DNA of 64,000 nt from Tenacibaculum tangerinum (GTDB lineage Bacteria > Bacteroidota > Bacteroidia > Flavobacteriales > Flavobacteriaceae): positions 1,481,001 to 1,545,000 of the forward strand of contig NZ_CP122539.1 in assembly GCF_029853675.1 (NCBI RefSeq). The letters run 5' to 3'. The notes below the pieces were generated by a model. The model made no database searches and was not told the origin of the DNA. It saw only the letters and a list, made by a program, of their open reading frames with translations. Each line of letters starts with the position of its first letter. The stretch's first letter is position 1. Positions 43,384 to 53,165 of this stretch are shown one piece after another. The translations under genes and the position numbers were made by a program.

Positions 43384-46300
43384 ATGAAAAAACTTTGTTA
43401 CCTGCTGTTTATTACCTTCTCTTGTGCTACTTTTTCTCAAGAGTTTTCAATGGACTTAGTTAAAAACATGAAGCCTCGAAACATTGGTCCTGGAGGTATG
43501 AGCGGACGTGTAACTGCGATTGACGTGGTAACGTCTAATCCTGATATTATGTTTGTGGGTACTGCCTCTGGCGGAATTTGGAAATCTACCTCAGGGGGAA
43601 TAAAATGGGAGCCGATTTTCGACAAGGAAGTAACTGCTTCTATCGGTGCCATAGCCATACAACAATCAAACCCTAGCGTAGTTTGGGCAGGAACCGGAGA
43701 AGGAAACCCTCGTAACAGTTTAAATGGTGGTTACGGAATTTTCAAATCGCTAGATGGCGGTCGATCATGGAAATCAATGGGATTGGAAAAAACACGTCAC
43801 ATACACCGTGTGGTGATACACCCAGATAACCCAGATATTGTGTATGTAGGCGCTATCGGTTCTCCTTGGGGAGCACATAAAGAACGAGGTGTGTACAAAA
43901 CTACCGACGGCGGAAAAACTTGGAAACAAATTTTATTCAACAACGATAAAACAGGGGCTGCCGATTTAATCATGGACCCATCGAACCCAAACAAGCTCAT
44001 AGCCGCCATGTGGGAACACAAACGCGACCCTTGGTTTTTCAAATCGGGTGGCGAAGGAAGTGGTTTGTATATTACCCATGATGGTGGAGAAAACTGGAAG
44101 AAAATTACCGATAAAGAAGGTTTTCCTAAAGGTGAATTAGGTAGAATTGGAGTCGCCATTGCTCCTTCCAATCCCAATACTGTATATGCTTTAGTAGAAG
44201 CTAAAAAAAATGCCTTGTACAAAAGTGAAGACGGTGGCTTTTCTTGGAAAAAAATCAATGATAAAAGTGGTATCGGAAATCGACCTTTTTATTATTCAGA
44301 AATTTATGTAGACCCTACCAACGAACACAAACTATATACGGTTTTTACCTATGTAAATGTTTCTATTGACGGAGGTAAAAACTTTGAAGAACTCATGCCT
44401 GCTTACGGTGTTGACAACGGAGTACATCCTGACCATCACGCATGGTGGATTCACCCCAACAATGGAAACTTTATGATTGATGGAAACGATGGTGGAATGA
44501 ATGTGACCAAAGACGGTGGTAAAACCTGGCGCTTTATTGGTAACTTACCTGTAGCACAATTCTACCATATAAATGTAGATAATGAATTTCCGTACAATGT
44601 GTATGGAGGAATGCAAGACAATGGTTCTTGGCGTGGACCTGCCTATGTGTGGAAAGCGCAAGGAATTCGAAATTCGTATTGGCAAGAAATTAGTTTTGGT
44701 GATGGTTTTGATGTCGTACCCGATAAAGACGATTCACGCTACGGTTGGACTATGAGTCAACAAGGCTACGTATCTCGTTACGATTACCAAACAGGAAACA
44801 ATTATACCGTGCGTCCAACACACCCCGATGCCAACGTTAAATTACGTTTTAACTGGAATGCCGCCATTAATATCGATCCCTTTGATAACAGCACTTTATA
44901 CTTCGGAAGCCAGTTTGTACACAAATCAACCGACAAGGGATTAACATGGAGCGTTATTTCTCCAGACTTAACGACCAACGACCCCAATAAACTTAAACAA
45001 TCGGAAAGTGGCGGACTCACCATGGATGCTACCGGAGCAGAAAATCACTGTACTATTCTGGTGATTGAACCCTCTCCGTTAGAAAAAGATATGCTATGGG
45101 TTGCTACCGATGACGGACAAGTACATATTACCAAAAATGGAGGCGCTACTTGGACCAATATTGCAAAAAACCTAAAAGGCTTACCGGAAAATAGTTGGAT
45201 CACGCAAATAAAAGCATCCAATAAAAACAAAGGAGAAGCTTTACTGGTTGCGAACGATTATCGTCGTTTTAACTACACACCCTACGCCTATCGAACCACA
45301 GATTACGGAAAAACATGGGAGCGTATTGTTCATGAAAGTGATGCAAAAAGCTTTACTCTATGTATAGTAGAAGATCCTATTGAACCGAATTTACTGTTTT
45401 TAGGAACGGATGATGGGTTATATATTTCTTTAAATGCAGGAGAAAAATGGACCAAATGGACGGAAGGTTTCCCCACCGTTCCTGTAAAAGACTTGGTAAT
45501 TCACCCAAGAGAACACGATTTAGTGATAGGTACTTTTGGTAGAGCAGCGTGGGTATTGGATGATATTCGTCCGCTAAGAGCCTTGGCGAAAAACAAAAAC
45601 ATTCTTACTAAAAATATTCAGCTATTTACGCCACCAACGGGCTACCAAGCCGCATATCAGCAACCCACAGGTAGCCGATTTGGTGCTGATGCGATGTATA
45701 ATGGCACTAACAGAAGTCGTGGTGCTTTGGTACAGTTTTATGTAAACAAACCAAAATCAGCAAAAAACATTGATGAAAAAGACAAAAAATCGGATGTAAA
45801 AGAAGACGAAAACATCGTAAAATGGGACTCGATTAAATTTGAAATTTTTGATGGTAATAGACTTATTAGAACCCTTAAAAGAAAAACTCCTGAAGAAAAT
45901 GGAATTCATAAAGCTGTATGGTTTATGGATGAAAAAGGTGTAGCACGACCTTCGAGAACCATTAGAAAACAAAAAAGAGAACCCAGTGGTGTTCGAGTAA
46001 AGCCCGGAATGTACACGATAAAAGCTACGTTTGGAGATCAAACATCAACACAAAACATTACGGTGAAGTTTGACCCAAGACTTCGTATCTCTCAAGAAGC
46101 TATCGACCAAAAATATGCCGCAGCAAAAGACTTGGAAACACACCAAAAGATTGTAGCAGATGCCGTGCAACAGCTAGTAGAGAGTAAAAATATTGCAACC
46201 GATTTCAAACAAAAATTAACAAAAAAAGACAAAAAAAGATATAAAGAATCTATAAAGCATTCTGAGGATATTGTTAAGAAGATTGACACACTTTTAGCGC

Positions 46301-46578
46301 TGTACTTAGGAAAAGTAGATAAAAGACAAGGCATTACTCGAAACCCAGAATCAACTGTTATGCAACGCTTCGGAACAGCTAGTAGCTATGTAAATAGTAG
46401 GTTTGGAGAACAAACGGCTACAGAAAAACAATTAATCATTCAATTTAAAGAAGCACTACAACCTGCTCTAGAAAAAACCAACGCTTTCTTCGATAAAGAC
46501 TGGACGACATATAAAGAGCAACTCGAAAAAATAGAGTTATCTCCGTTTAAAGAAATCAAGCAATTTAATTTAGAATAA
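43384..46578 (+). CDS. Large secreted BNR/VPS10-type beta-propeller protein
   Basis: 1064 residues from ATG 43384, chosen because a signal peptide (MKKLCYLLFITFSCATFSQ) follows directly; the frame is open upstream but that part overlaps the Arc gene. At least six BNR/sortilin-like repeats occur (GGIWKSTSGGIKWEPIFD, GVYKTTDGGKTWKQILF, LYITHDGGENWKKIT, and similar), followed by an Ig-like segment and a helical C-terminal region (about 930-1064). Similar 'VPS10 domain/glycosyl hydrolase' proteins are abundant in flavobacteria; no catalytic activity can be assigned from sequence. Confidence 0.85.
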   Translation: MKKLCYLLFITFSCATFSQEFSMDLVKNMKPRNIGPGGMSGRVTAIDVVTSNPDIMFVGTASGGIWKSTSGGIKWEPIFDKEVTASIGAIAIQQSNPSVVWAGTGEGNPRNSLNGGYGIFKSLDGGRSWKSMGLEKTRHIHRVVIHPDNPDIVYVGAIGSPWGAHKERGVYKTTDGGKTWKQILFNNDKTGAADLIMDPSNPNKLIAAMWEHKRDPWFFKSGGEGSGLYITHDGGENWKKITDKEGFPKGELGRIGVAIAPSNPNTVYALVEAKKNALYKSEDGGFSWKKINDKSGIGNRPFYYSEIYVDPTNEHKLYTVFTYVNVSIDGGKNFEELMPAYGVDNGVHPDHHAWWIHPNNGNFMIDGNDGGMNVTKDGGKTWRFIGNLPVAQFYHINVDNEFPYNVYGGMQDNGSWRGPAYVWKAQGIRNSYWQEISFGDGFDVVPDKDDSRYGWTMSQQGYVSRYDYQTGNNYTVRPTHPDANVKLRFNWNAAINIDPFDNSTLYFGSQFVHKSTDKGLTWSVISPDLTTNDPNKLKQSESGGLTMDATGAENHCTILVIEPSPLEKDMLWVATDDGQVHITKNGGATWTNIAKNLKGLPENSWITQIKASNKNKGEALLVANDYRRFNYTPYAYRTTDYGKTWERIVHESDAKSFTLCIVEDPIEPNLLFLGTDDGLYISLNAGEKWTKWTEGFPTVPVKDLVIHPREHDLVIGTFGRAAWVLDDIRPLRALAKNKNILTKNIQLFTPPTGYQAAYQQPTGSRFGADAMYNGTNRSRGALVQFYVNKPKSAKNIDEKDKKSDVKEDENIVKWDSIKFEIFDGNRLIRTLKRKTPEENGIHKAVWFMDEKGVARPSRTIRKQKREPSGVRVKPGMYTIKATFGDQTSTQNITVKFDPRLRISQEAIDQKYAAAKDLETHQKIVADAVQQLVESKNIATDFKQKLTKKDKKRYKESIKHSEDIVKKIDTLLALYLGKVDKRQGITRNPESTVMQRFGTASSYVNSRFGEQTATEKQLIIQFKEALQPALEKTNAFFDKDWTTYKEQLEKIELSPFKEIKQFNLE

Positions 46579-46668
46579 AAAGCTGAATATAAGACGAACA
46601 CAATTTTAACAGTCAATTCTTTTCGTAAGAAACTTTAGAACTTTATTTTTGCTGACTCAAAGAGTAAG

Positions 46669-46704
46669 TCTCCTTTATATATTATATATTTAGGAGGTTT
46701 TTAA
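46669..46704 (+). terminator. Hairpin with T-run upstream of the DUF2490 gene
   Basis: CTCCT and AGGAG enclose an AT-rich palindrome TATATA/TATATA, followed by T5. It fits a terminator of the BNR gene. A TATTTTTG -7-like element at 46644-46651 lies just before it, so it could instead sit in the leader of the next gene. Confidence 0.5.
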
Positions 46705-46730
46705 TATAAAAAACTACCACTGTAACAATT

Positions 46731-47396
46731 ATGAAAAAGTTAACTTTATTAACTATCATTTTATTTTCATTAAACAATTTCGCTCAACAATCAATAGCAC
46801 CAGATCCGACAAAAGAATTGGGAGCATGGTATATGTACAAAGGTTCTCATCAAATTTCTGATAAGTTTAGTTTAAAAAGTATGGTACAATTCCGTTTCTT
46901 TGAAATTGGAGACGATATGCAACAATTTATTGTTCGCTTAGGTGGTAATTATAAATTTAGTAAAACTATAAGTGCTGCTGTTGGATATGTTTTTTTAAAT
47001 ACTGATAGAACTTTTAATGTAGATGCAGGTGATTTTAATGAACATCGTATTTATGAAGATCTAAACGTAAAACATAAAATAGCTACTGTAAGCTTTACCC
47101 ACCGTTTGAGAGGAGAACAACGTTTTTTTGAATCAACCACAGGCAACTTTTTAAGATATCAAATAGCCTTAAGTCAACCTATCAATGAAAAATGGTCCGC
47201 TTATTTGTACGATGAAACCTTTTTAGATTTTGAAGGAGAATCGTATAATCAAAATTGGTTAGGAGCTGGTTTTAAATATAAGGTATCTACTACTTTAAAA
47301 TTACAAGCAGGATATCAATTAATTAATGTAAACGAAATAGGTAACTTTAATAGAATTCTGCTAGGAGTTGCAATTAGTACAAATCATAGAAAATAG
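46731..47396 (+). CDS. DUF2490 outer-membrane beta-barrel protein
   Basis: 221 residues with a signal peptide (1-18). Alternating-hydrophobic strands (FSLKSMVQFRFFEIGDDMQQ, VSFTHRLRGEQRFFE, LGAGFKYKVSTTLKLQAGYQ) fit a small outer-membrane barrel of the DUF2490 type. Role unknown. Confidence 0.85.
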   Translation: MKKLTLLTIILFSLNNFAQQSIAPDPTKELGAWYMYKGSHQISDKFSLKSMVQFRFFEIGDDMQQFIVRLGGNYKFSKTISAAVGYVFLNTDRTFNVDAGDFNEHRIYEDLNVKHKIATVSFTHRLRGEQRFFESTTGNFLRYQIALSQPINEKWSAYLYDETFLDFEGESYNQNWLGAGFKYKVSTTLKLQAGYQLINVNEIGNFNRILLGVAISTNHRK

Positions 47397-47440
47397 AACT
47401 CAGTATTATTTCATACTTTAGCAACAAATTATTTTTTTAG

Positions 47441-48748
47441 ATGGAAGCACCTCATTTTACAAACGATGCAATCGTATTTGGTATTTTAATGATTTCGTTA
47501 GGTTTTGTGTTTTATACAGAATCGAAAACTTCAGGATTTTGGTATAAATTTTATAAAATAGTTCCTGGGTTATTTATGGCCTATTTTATACCCGCCATCT
47601 TTACAACCCTAGGCATTATTGCTCCCGAATGGCAAACTAAGAATACCATCGGAGAAATTGTAGAAAACGAATCACAACTTTATTATGTTGCCAGTCGATT
47701 TTTATTACCTGCCGCACTGGTTTTAATGACTCTGAGTATTGACTTAAAAGCCATATTTAATCTGGGTTCAAAAGCATTAATTATGTTTTTTACAGGTACT
47801 GTAGGAATCATCATAGGTGGCCCTATAGCAATTTTATTAATTTCTGCATTTTCACCAGAAACTGTTGGAGGTGCTGGGTTTGATGCTGTTTGGAGAGGAC
47901 TTTCTACCTTAGCAGGAAGCTGGATTGGTGGTGGAGCTAACCAGACTGCCATGCTAGAAATTTATCAATACAATCCTGCTAAATATGGAGGAATGGTATT
48001 TGTAGATATTGTAGTTGCCAATATTTGGATGGCCATTTTACTAATAGGTATTGGTAAAAAAGACAAAATTAATAAGTGGCTAAAAGCCGATACCTCAGCG
48101 ATAGAAGATTTAAAAGAACGCGTATCTGACTTTACCCAAAGCGTAAAAAGAACCCCTACCCTAACCGATTTTATGATTATGTTAGCTATTGCTTTCGGAA
48201 CTGTTGGTTTTGGGCATTTTGCCGGCGCATATTTAAGCAACGTGTTCTCTTCATTAACTGCAAATATAGCATCTCAAACCTGGAGAAATATCTTTTCTTT
48301 TTTAGGCTCTAGTTTCTTTTGGTTGATTAGTATATCGACTATTGTTGCTATTATCTTATCTTTTACAAAAGCAAAAAATTATGAAGGTGCAGGCGCCAGT
48401 AAAGTAGGAAGTATTTTTATTTATGTCTTGGTCGCAACCATAGGAATGAAAATGGATTTAACCTTAATTTTTGAAAATGTGAATCTAATTTTCATTGGTT
48501 TGGTTTGGATGTCAATTCATGCCGGATTGTTAATTTTAGTAGCTAAATTAATCCGTGCTCCGTACTTTTTCTTAGCAGTAGGTAGCCAAGCCAATGTTGG
48601 GGGTGCTGCATCTGCCCCAATTGTAGCACAAGCTTTTCATCCTTCCTTAGCAACTGTAGGTGTTTTATTGGCTGTTTTTGGTTATGCCATAGGTACTATC
48701 GGTGCGATTGTGTGTACAATTTTAATGGAAATTGCCTCTAAAGTTTAG
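47441..48748 (+). CDS. DUF819 family membrane protein
   Basis: 435 residues with about ten hydrophobic helices. The segment LAGSWIGGGANQTAMLEIYQ (mid-protein) and VGSQANVGGAASAPIVAQAF (near the C-terminus) are an inverted-duplication signature of the DUF819 (YjcL-like) family, resembling ion/solute carriers. Substrate unknown. Possibly cotranscribed with the downstream lipoprotein gene (40 bp gap). Confidence 0.87.
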   Translation: MEAPHFTNDAIVFGILMISLGFVFYTESKTSGFWYKFYKIVPGLFMAYFIPAIFTTLGIIAPEWQTKNTIGEIVENESQLYYVASRFLLPAALVLMTLSIDLKAIFNLGSKALIMFFTGTVGIIIGGPIAILLISAFSPETVGGAGFDAVWRGLSTLAGSWIGGGANQTAMLEIYQYNPAKYGGMVFVDIVVANIWMAILLIGIGKKDKINKWLKADTSAIEDLKERVSDFTQSVKRTPTLTDFMIMLAIAFGTVGFGHFAGAYLSNVFSSLTANIASQTWRNIFSFLGSSFFWLISISTIVAIILSFTKAKNYEGAGASKVGSIFIYVLVATIGMKMDLTLIFENVNLIFIGLVWMSIHAGLLILVAKLIRAPYFFLAVGSQANVGGAASAPIVAQAFHPSLATVGVLLAVFGYAIGTIGAIVCTILMEIASKV

Positions 48749-48788
48749 GAGAAATCTGCATATTTGCACCAGATAAATTTTGAATTCA

Positions 48789-49496
48789 ATGAAGAAAATT
48801 ATTGCGCTTTTCGCAATTGCACTTATTGCGGTTGCTTGCTCCTCTAAAAAAGAGGGAAATATGATTGTAAAAGGTCAAATTAAAGGATTAAAAAAAGGTA
48901 CTTTATACCTTCAAAAAATGAAGGATACGTTATTAGTGCCCGTCGACTCTATGTCTTTATTAGCTGATGACAAATTTATACTAACTGATAACGTAGAGTC
49001 TCCTGTAATGTATTACTTGACTTTTGATGGCAATACCACCGATAAACACATTATGTTTTTTGGAGAAGAAGGAAAAATTACTATAAATGATAATGTTGAA
49101 GAATTTGGTTTTAAACCTGAAATAATAGGTTCTAAAAATCAGGAGGTAATAGATAACTACCGTAAAATAAATAAAAAATTTACAGACCAACGCTTAGATT
49201 TTATTAAGAAAGTGGTTGAAGCACGTCAGGCTCAAGACGAAGAACTCTTGAAGGAATTAGAAGCTGATTATAACAAAATGATACGTCGCCGTTTCTTATT
49301 TTCAGCAAACTTTGCTATTACCAATGCCGATAGTGAAGCGGCTCCTTATATTGCTTTATCTGAATTATACGATGCTAATATTAAACTTTTAGATACGATT
49401 AATAACAGTTTAACACCCAAGGTTAAAAACTCTGAATACGGTAAACGTTTACAAAAATTTGTAGATGAAATAAAAGCTAAAGAAGAAAAACAATAG
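48789..49496 (+). CDS. DUF4369 lipoprotein
   Basis: 235 residues from ATG 48789 (an in-frame TTG lies 9 bp upstream, less likely). Lipobox IAVAC at Cys17. Residues about 25-115 form the DUF4369 beta-sandwich (IVKGQIKGLKKGTLYLQKMK), usually the N-terminal half of TlpA-like thioredoxins in Bacteroidetes. The thioredoxin half is absent here and replaced by a helical tail (130-235). Confidence 0.85.
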   Translation: MKKIIALFAIALIAVACSSKKEGNMIVKGQIKGLKKGTLYLQKMKDTLLVPVDSMSLLADDKFILTDNVESPVMYYLTFDGNTTDKHIMFFGEEGKITINDNVEEFGFKPEIIGSKNQEVIDNYRKINKKFTDQRLDFIKKVVEARQAQDEELLKELEADYNKMIRRRFLFSANFAITNADSEAAPYIALSELYDANIKLLDTINNSLTPKVKNSEYGKRLQKFVDEIKAKEEKQ

Positions 49497-49507
49497 TTTT
49501 TCTTTGT

Positions 49508-49553
49508 AAAAAACCAAAAGCTCATTCAATTTGAATGAGCTTTTGGTTTTTTA
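49508..49553. terminator. Strong bidirectional terminator
   Basis: AAAAACCAAAAGCTCATTC pairs exactly with GAATGAGCTTTTGGTTTTT around a short loop, with A- and T-tracts at both ends; placed between convergent DUF4369 and usp genes. Confidence 0.93.
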
Positions 49554-49557
49554 TAAC

Positions 49558-50400
49558 TTATTGAACTTTAAAAGACAGTACAGGTAACTTGCTATGATTA
49601 GCAATGTCTTCAGAAATACTTCCTTCAAAAAAGTGTGTAATGCCCTTTCTGCCGTGAGTAGCTACGACTAAAATATCTGAGTTTTCTTTATTGGCATAAT
49701 AAAATACTCCCTTTTCTACAGAATAATCAGAAACCATTTTTACTTTAGGAATACTATCTTGATGTTTTTCATCGGTTTGATTGAAAAAATGCATCATTCT
49801 ATCTTCTAGCTCCTTCGAACTTTTAAATTTAGAATTTGGAGTGCTTACATACAGTATTTCTATTTTTGCATCTAAATTTTTAAAGAATTTTTTAGCTTTC
49901 ATGTAGGGCTCTACATCTTCGTCAGAAAAATCACACGCAAACAATACTTTTTCTATTTTACTTGCTATGGGCTCCTCCTTAATTACCAGCACAGGTACGT
50001 GTGCATGACGAATTACTTTTTCGGTGTTAGAACCAACGAGTATTTCTTTGACTCCTCCTACCCCTTTTGAACCCATAATGATTAAATCAGCCTCTTCATT
50101 TTTGGCTAAATCATCTAATTCACTAAAAATTTTAAAATGTTTGATAATTGGAGTTACTTTTACATCTGATAAATACTCTTTTTGTAAAAATTCATTAAAT
50201 CTTTTCTCTGCTAATTTCAGGTAAAATACCATTTCTTGTTGTACAGCACTTTCAGATTGACTAATTACTGCATTCGATAACTCTAGCATGTGTACCGCTA
50301 ACACTTCTGCTTCTTTTTGTTTGGCTAAGAAAGCAGCTGTTCTTAAAGCATTTTCAGAGTACTCAGAGAAATCAACAGGGACAATAATTTTTTTCATCAT
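49558..50400 (-). CDS. Tandem-domain universal stress protein
   Basis: 280 residues containing two UspA domains (1-140 and 145-280). The first has the nucleotide-binding pattern MGSKGVGGVKEILVGSNTEK with a following VPVLVIK strand; the second has ATHGRKGITHFFEGSISEDI. It is last in the cbb3 oxidase region and has its own upstream FNR-like palindrome 65 bp before the start codon, which suggests induction at low oxygen. Confidence 0.9.
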   Translation of the reverse strand: MMKKIIVPVDFSEYSENALRTAAFLAKQKEAEVLAVHMLELSNAVISQSESAVQQEMVFYLKLAEKRFNEFLQKEYLSDVKVTPIIKHFKIFSELDDLAKNEEADLIIMGSKGVGGVKEILVGSNTEKVIRHAHVPVLVIKEEPIASKIEKVLFACDFSDEDVEPYMKAKKFFKNLDAKIEILYVSTPNSKFKSSKELEDRMMHFFNQTDEKHQDSIPKVKMVSDYSVEKGVFYYANKENSDILVVATHGRKGITHFFEGSISEDIANHSKLPVLSFKVQ

Positions 50401-50465
50401 TTATTTTATTGTTTTAGGGGTTTAACATTATATTATAAAGTTAGCTAAACTTTACCAGTTATACC

Positions 50466-50479
50466 ATGACAATTATCAT
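50466..50479. promoter_or_regulatory. FNR-like operator upstream of the usp gene
   Basis: ATGACAATTATCAT, whose reverse complement ATGATAATTGTCAT matches the sites at 56732 and 62815. Located 66 bp upstream of the usp ATG. Confidence 0.6.
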
Positions 50480-50484
50480 TATTT

Positions 50485-51183
50485 TTAATGACAACCTTGC
50501 GTTGCGTTATGAAAGTCGGTAACAGGAACTGGAGATACATAAGGAATACCCAATCCTAAACCTCTCAAAATAAACAATATACCTATAACAACAACTACAT
50601 AAGGTATGGCTTGCTGAACTCTTTTTCGTATGAAACCATTTGCAAAATTACCTACGTATACAACAGCGGTCATTAAGGGTATGGTTCCTAATCCGAAGAG
50701 AAACATATAAAAACTTCCCGACAACATACTGGTAGTGGTTAATGCGCCAAAAACAGCCATATACACCAATCCGCAAGGTAAAAAACCATTTAAAAAGCCA
50801 ATGGTAAAAAACGTATCGTTTCCTTTTTTTCTCAACTCTTTTCCCAAGGAAGATTTCACCTTCATTACGAGCCTATTCATTGGGTTTGAAAAGTTGTACT
50901 TCTGAAAGGTTTTGGGTACAAGGATTGCTAAAATCATCAACACTCCCACGATAATTGAAAGTTGTTGTTGAAATCCGAAGAAATAAAATCCTTTTCCTAG
51001 CAAACCAAATAAAAAACCTATTAAACTATAGGTAAATAAACGTCCTAAATGATAACTTGTAATTTGAAAAAACTGCGTTACTTTATTTCTTCTATCTACT
51101 GGTAACATAAAGGCAATCGGGCCGCACATACCAATACAATGGAAGCTTCCTAATAAACCAAATATGATTGCTGAAAGAAACAT
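50485..51183 (-). CDS. SafE/UreH-type membrane protein (CcoH-associated)
   Basis: 232 residues with six hydrophobic helices. It begins with the cysteine/His motif FHCIGMCGPIAFMLP (near 14-28), the signature of the cytochrome-c-biogenesis DsbD_2-like 'sulfite exporter TauE/SafE' group, and a second half FLNGFLPCGLVYMA; the C-terminus has HNATQGCH. Members near cco genes are thought to help copper or haem delivery to cbb3 oxidase. Its start codon abuts the ccoH stop (position 51183 shared). Confidence 0.82.
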   Translation of the reverse strand: MFLSAIIFGLLGSFHCIGMCGPIAFMLPVDRRNKVTQFFQITSYHLGRLFTYSLIGFLFGLLGKGFYFFGFQQQLSIIVGVLMILAILVPKTFQKYNFSNPMNRLVMKVKSSLGKELRKKGNDTFFTIGFLNGFLPCGLVYMAVFGALTTTSMLSGSFYMFLFGLGTIPLMTAVVYVGNFANGFIRKRVQQAIPYVVVVIGILFILRGLGLGIPYVSPVPVTDFHNATQGCH

Positions 51184-51629
51184 TAGTACATCAACTCTTT
51201 CTGAAATAAATAATCTTTATTTTTGTAGTTCCAAGAAACAGTTATGTTCCAACGACCACCTAACAAACGTTTCTCAGGCACGAGCAAATATGTTTCAGAA
51301 ATCGAAATAGGCATTTCGAAATCTAATTGTTTATCAGATGGTCTGTATAGGAACACTTTTCCATTTATATCTTTAGGATTAAAGTCCGTTGGAAAATGGA
51401 CTTTAATTCCTTCAGTTACTTTTTCTAATTTGATGTTTTCTTTTAATGCTTTTGCGTTTTTAGTAGCATCTAATTTGTTCTGAAACTCTAATTCTTGTTG
51501 ATAGTATTTTTCTGTTACCAAATCGTGATTGTAGTTTTTACCTGTACTCATTGCTACTACAAAATACATGATAAAGCCTATAAAGCCTATAATTGCTATT
51601 ACTATACCCGTGCCCCAGTTTAGTTTCAT
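51183..51629 (-). CDS. ccoH: CcoH/FixH family protein
   Basis: 148 residues with one N-terminal membrane helix (about 7-28) and a periplasmic beta-rich domain ending ITVSWNYKNKDYLFQKELMY. YNHDLVTEKYYQQELEFQNK is the conserved post-helix segment of FixH. Accessory protein for assembly of cbb3-type oxidase. It lies between ccoG and the SafE-like gene. Confidence 0.88.
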   Translation of the reverse strand: MKLNWGTGIVIAIIGFIGFIMYFVVAMSTGKNYNHDLVTEKYYQQELEFQNKLDATKNAKALKENIKLEKVTEGIKVHFPTDFNPKDINGKVFLYRPSDKQLDFEMPISISETYLLVPEKRLLGGRWNITVSWNYKNKDYLFQKELMY

Positions 51630-51639
51630 TTTATTTAAT

Positions 51640-51667
51640 TTTAGTCTTTAACTTTTAGTCTTTAGTT
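51640..51667. repeat. 7-bp-phased repeat (4 units) between ccoG and ccoH
   Basis: TTTAGTC, TTTAACT, TTTAGTC, TTTAGTT in perfect succession, 11 bp upstream of the ccoH start codon on the minus strand. Confidence 0.6.
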
Positions 51668-51704
51668 AGAATACAAACTAAAAACTACCAACGTATTGAC
51701 TTGG

Positions 51705-53126
51705 TTATCTATAACTCCTTGGTCCTAAAAAATTGGTTGTGGTGGTTTCAATAAGTTTGTCGCCGCTATACACCCCAATCTCTAGGTTTACTTTTTCTTT
51801 TTTCATTTCCGATTGATGCATTTCTATAAATAGGGTACCTTCTGCTAATCCTTGTTTAGGAACTTCAAAATTTTGATGCGTTACTGTTTCAATCTTTCCT
51901 TTGTGAGATAGTAATTTATAACTCACATTTTCTATTTGTTTCGTGGTTTTATTTACTACTTTAAACGTGTAAATATTACTAATAATTCCGTTTTCTTTAT
52001 GCTGATACAACTGACCTGGTAGTCTTAAAATTGTTGCTTCTACATCATTTCTTAAAAATAGCATTCCTATTAAAACTCCTACTAAAATGACTAATACTGC
52101 TGAGTATCCTTTCATCCTAGCCGTAAACTTAAAAGGCGTTTTCTTAACAATATTTGCTTCACTTGCATAGCGAATTAAACCTGTTGGCAATCCTACCTTT
52201 TCCATCATCTGATCACATTCATCGATACAAGCTGTACAGTTCACGCACTCTAATTGCGTACCGTTTCGAATGTCTATTCCTGTAGGACATACATGTACAC
52301 ATTGAAAACAATCTATACAATCTCCTTTTCCTGTTGTTGCTCTGTCTTCGTTTTTTCTAAACTTTCCTCTACCTGTTTTTCCTTCTCCTCTTACATGGTC
52401 ATAGGCTACGTTAATCGTTTTGTTGTCTAATAACACTCCCTGCAATCTACCATAAGGACAAGCAATGATACATACTTGTTCTCTAAACCATGCAAACACA
52501 AAATAGAAGACTCCTGTAAATATTAGCAGTGATATTAATGTACTGAGATGATCTGATGGGTTGCCTGTTATATAACTTATTAATTTGTCTCCTCCGATTA
52601 AATAGGCCAAGAAAACATTTGCTATGATGAACGAGATGATAAAAAAGACTATCCATTTTAAGACCCTTTTTCTAATCTTTTCGGCATTCCAAGGCTGCTT
52701 TGCTAGTCGAATTTGTTTTCCTCTATCTCCTTCAATAAAGTATTCAATTTTTCTAAACACCATTTCCATAAAAATGGTTTGCGGACAAATCCATCCACAG
52801 AAAATCCGACCAAATACAACGGTAAATAGGATGATAAACACCACTCCTATAATCATTGAAATTACCATTAGATGAAAATCTTGTGGCCAGAAAGGAAATC
52901 CGAAAATAGAAAACTTACGTTCTAGAACATTGAAGAGTAAAAACTGATTTCCATTAATTTTTATAAAAGGTGCGGCTAATAAAAAGGCTAATAAAAAATA
53001 GCTTACATAGCTTCGGTATTTATAAAATTTTCCGCTAGGTTTTTTTGGAAACACCCAAGCTCTTTTTCCTTCATCGTTTATAGTACCAATACTATCTCTG
53101 AATTGTTCGTTCTTGGGTGTTTCCAT
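51705..53126 (-). CDS. ccoG: CcoG, cbb3 oxidase assembly ferredoxin
   Basis: 473 residues. Several membrane helices in the first 230 residues with WICPQTIFME and the IIACPYGRLQG motif, then two [4Fe-4S] motifs (CIDCFQCVHVCP and CVNCTACIDECD), a further helix and a C-terminal Ig-like domain (about 365-473). CcoG (FixG/RdxA) handles copper reduction during cbb3 oxidase assembly. Downstream of ccoP by 39 bp. Confidence 0.93.
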   Translation of the reverse strand: METPKNEQFRDSIGTINDEGKRAWVFPKKPSGKFYKYRSYVSYFLLAFLLAAPFIKINGNQFLLFNVLERKFSIFGFPFWPQDFHLMVISMIIGVVFIILFTVVFGRIFCGWICPQTIFMEMVFRKIEYFIEGDRGKQIRLAKQPWNAEKIRKRVLKWIVFFIISFIIANVFLAYLIGGDKLISYITGNPSDHLSTLISLLIFTGVFYFVFAWFREQVCIIACPYGRLQGVLLDNKTINVAYDHVRGEGKTGRGKFRKNEDRATTGKGDCIDCFQCVHVCPTGIDIRNGTQLECVNCTACIDECDQMMEKVGLPTGLIRYASEANIVKKTPFKFTARMKGYSAVLVILVGVLIGMLFLRNDVEATILRLPGQLYQHKENGIISNIYTFKVVNKTTKQIENVSYKLLSHKGKIETVTHQNFEVPKQGLAEGTLFIEMHQSEMKKEKVNLEIGVYSGDKLIETTTTNFLGPRSYR

Positions 53127-53165
53127 ATCAACTATTAAAAACTAATTTGTAATGAATTGTACCTA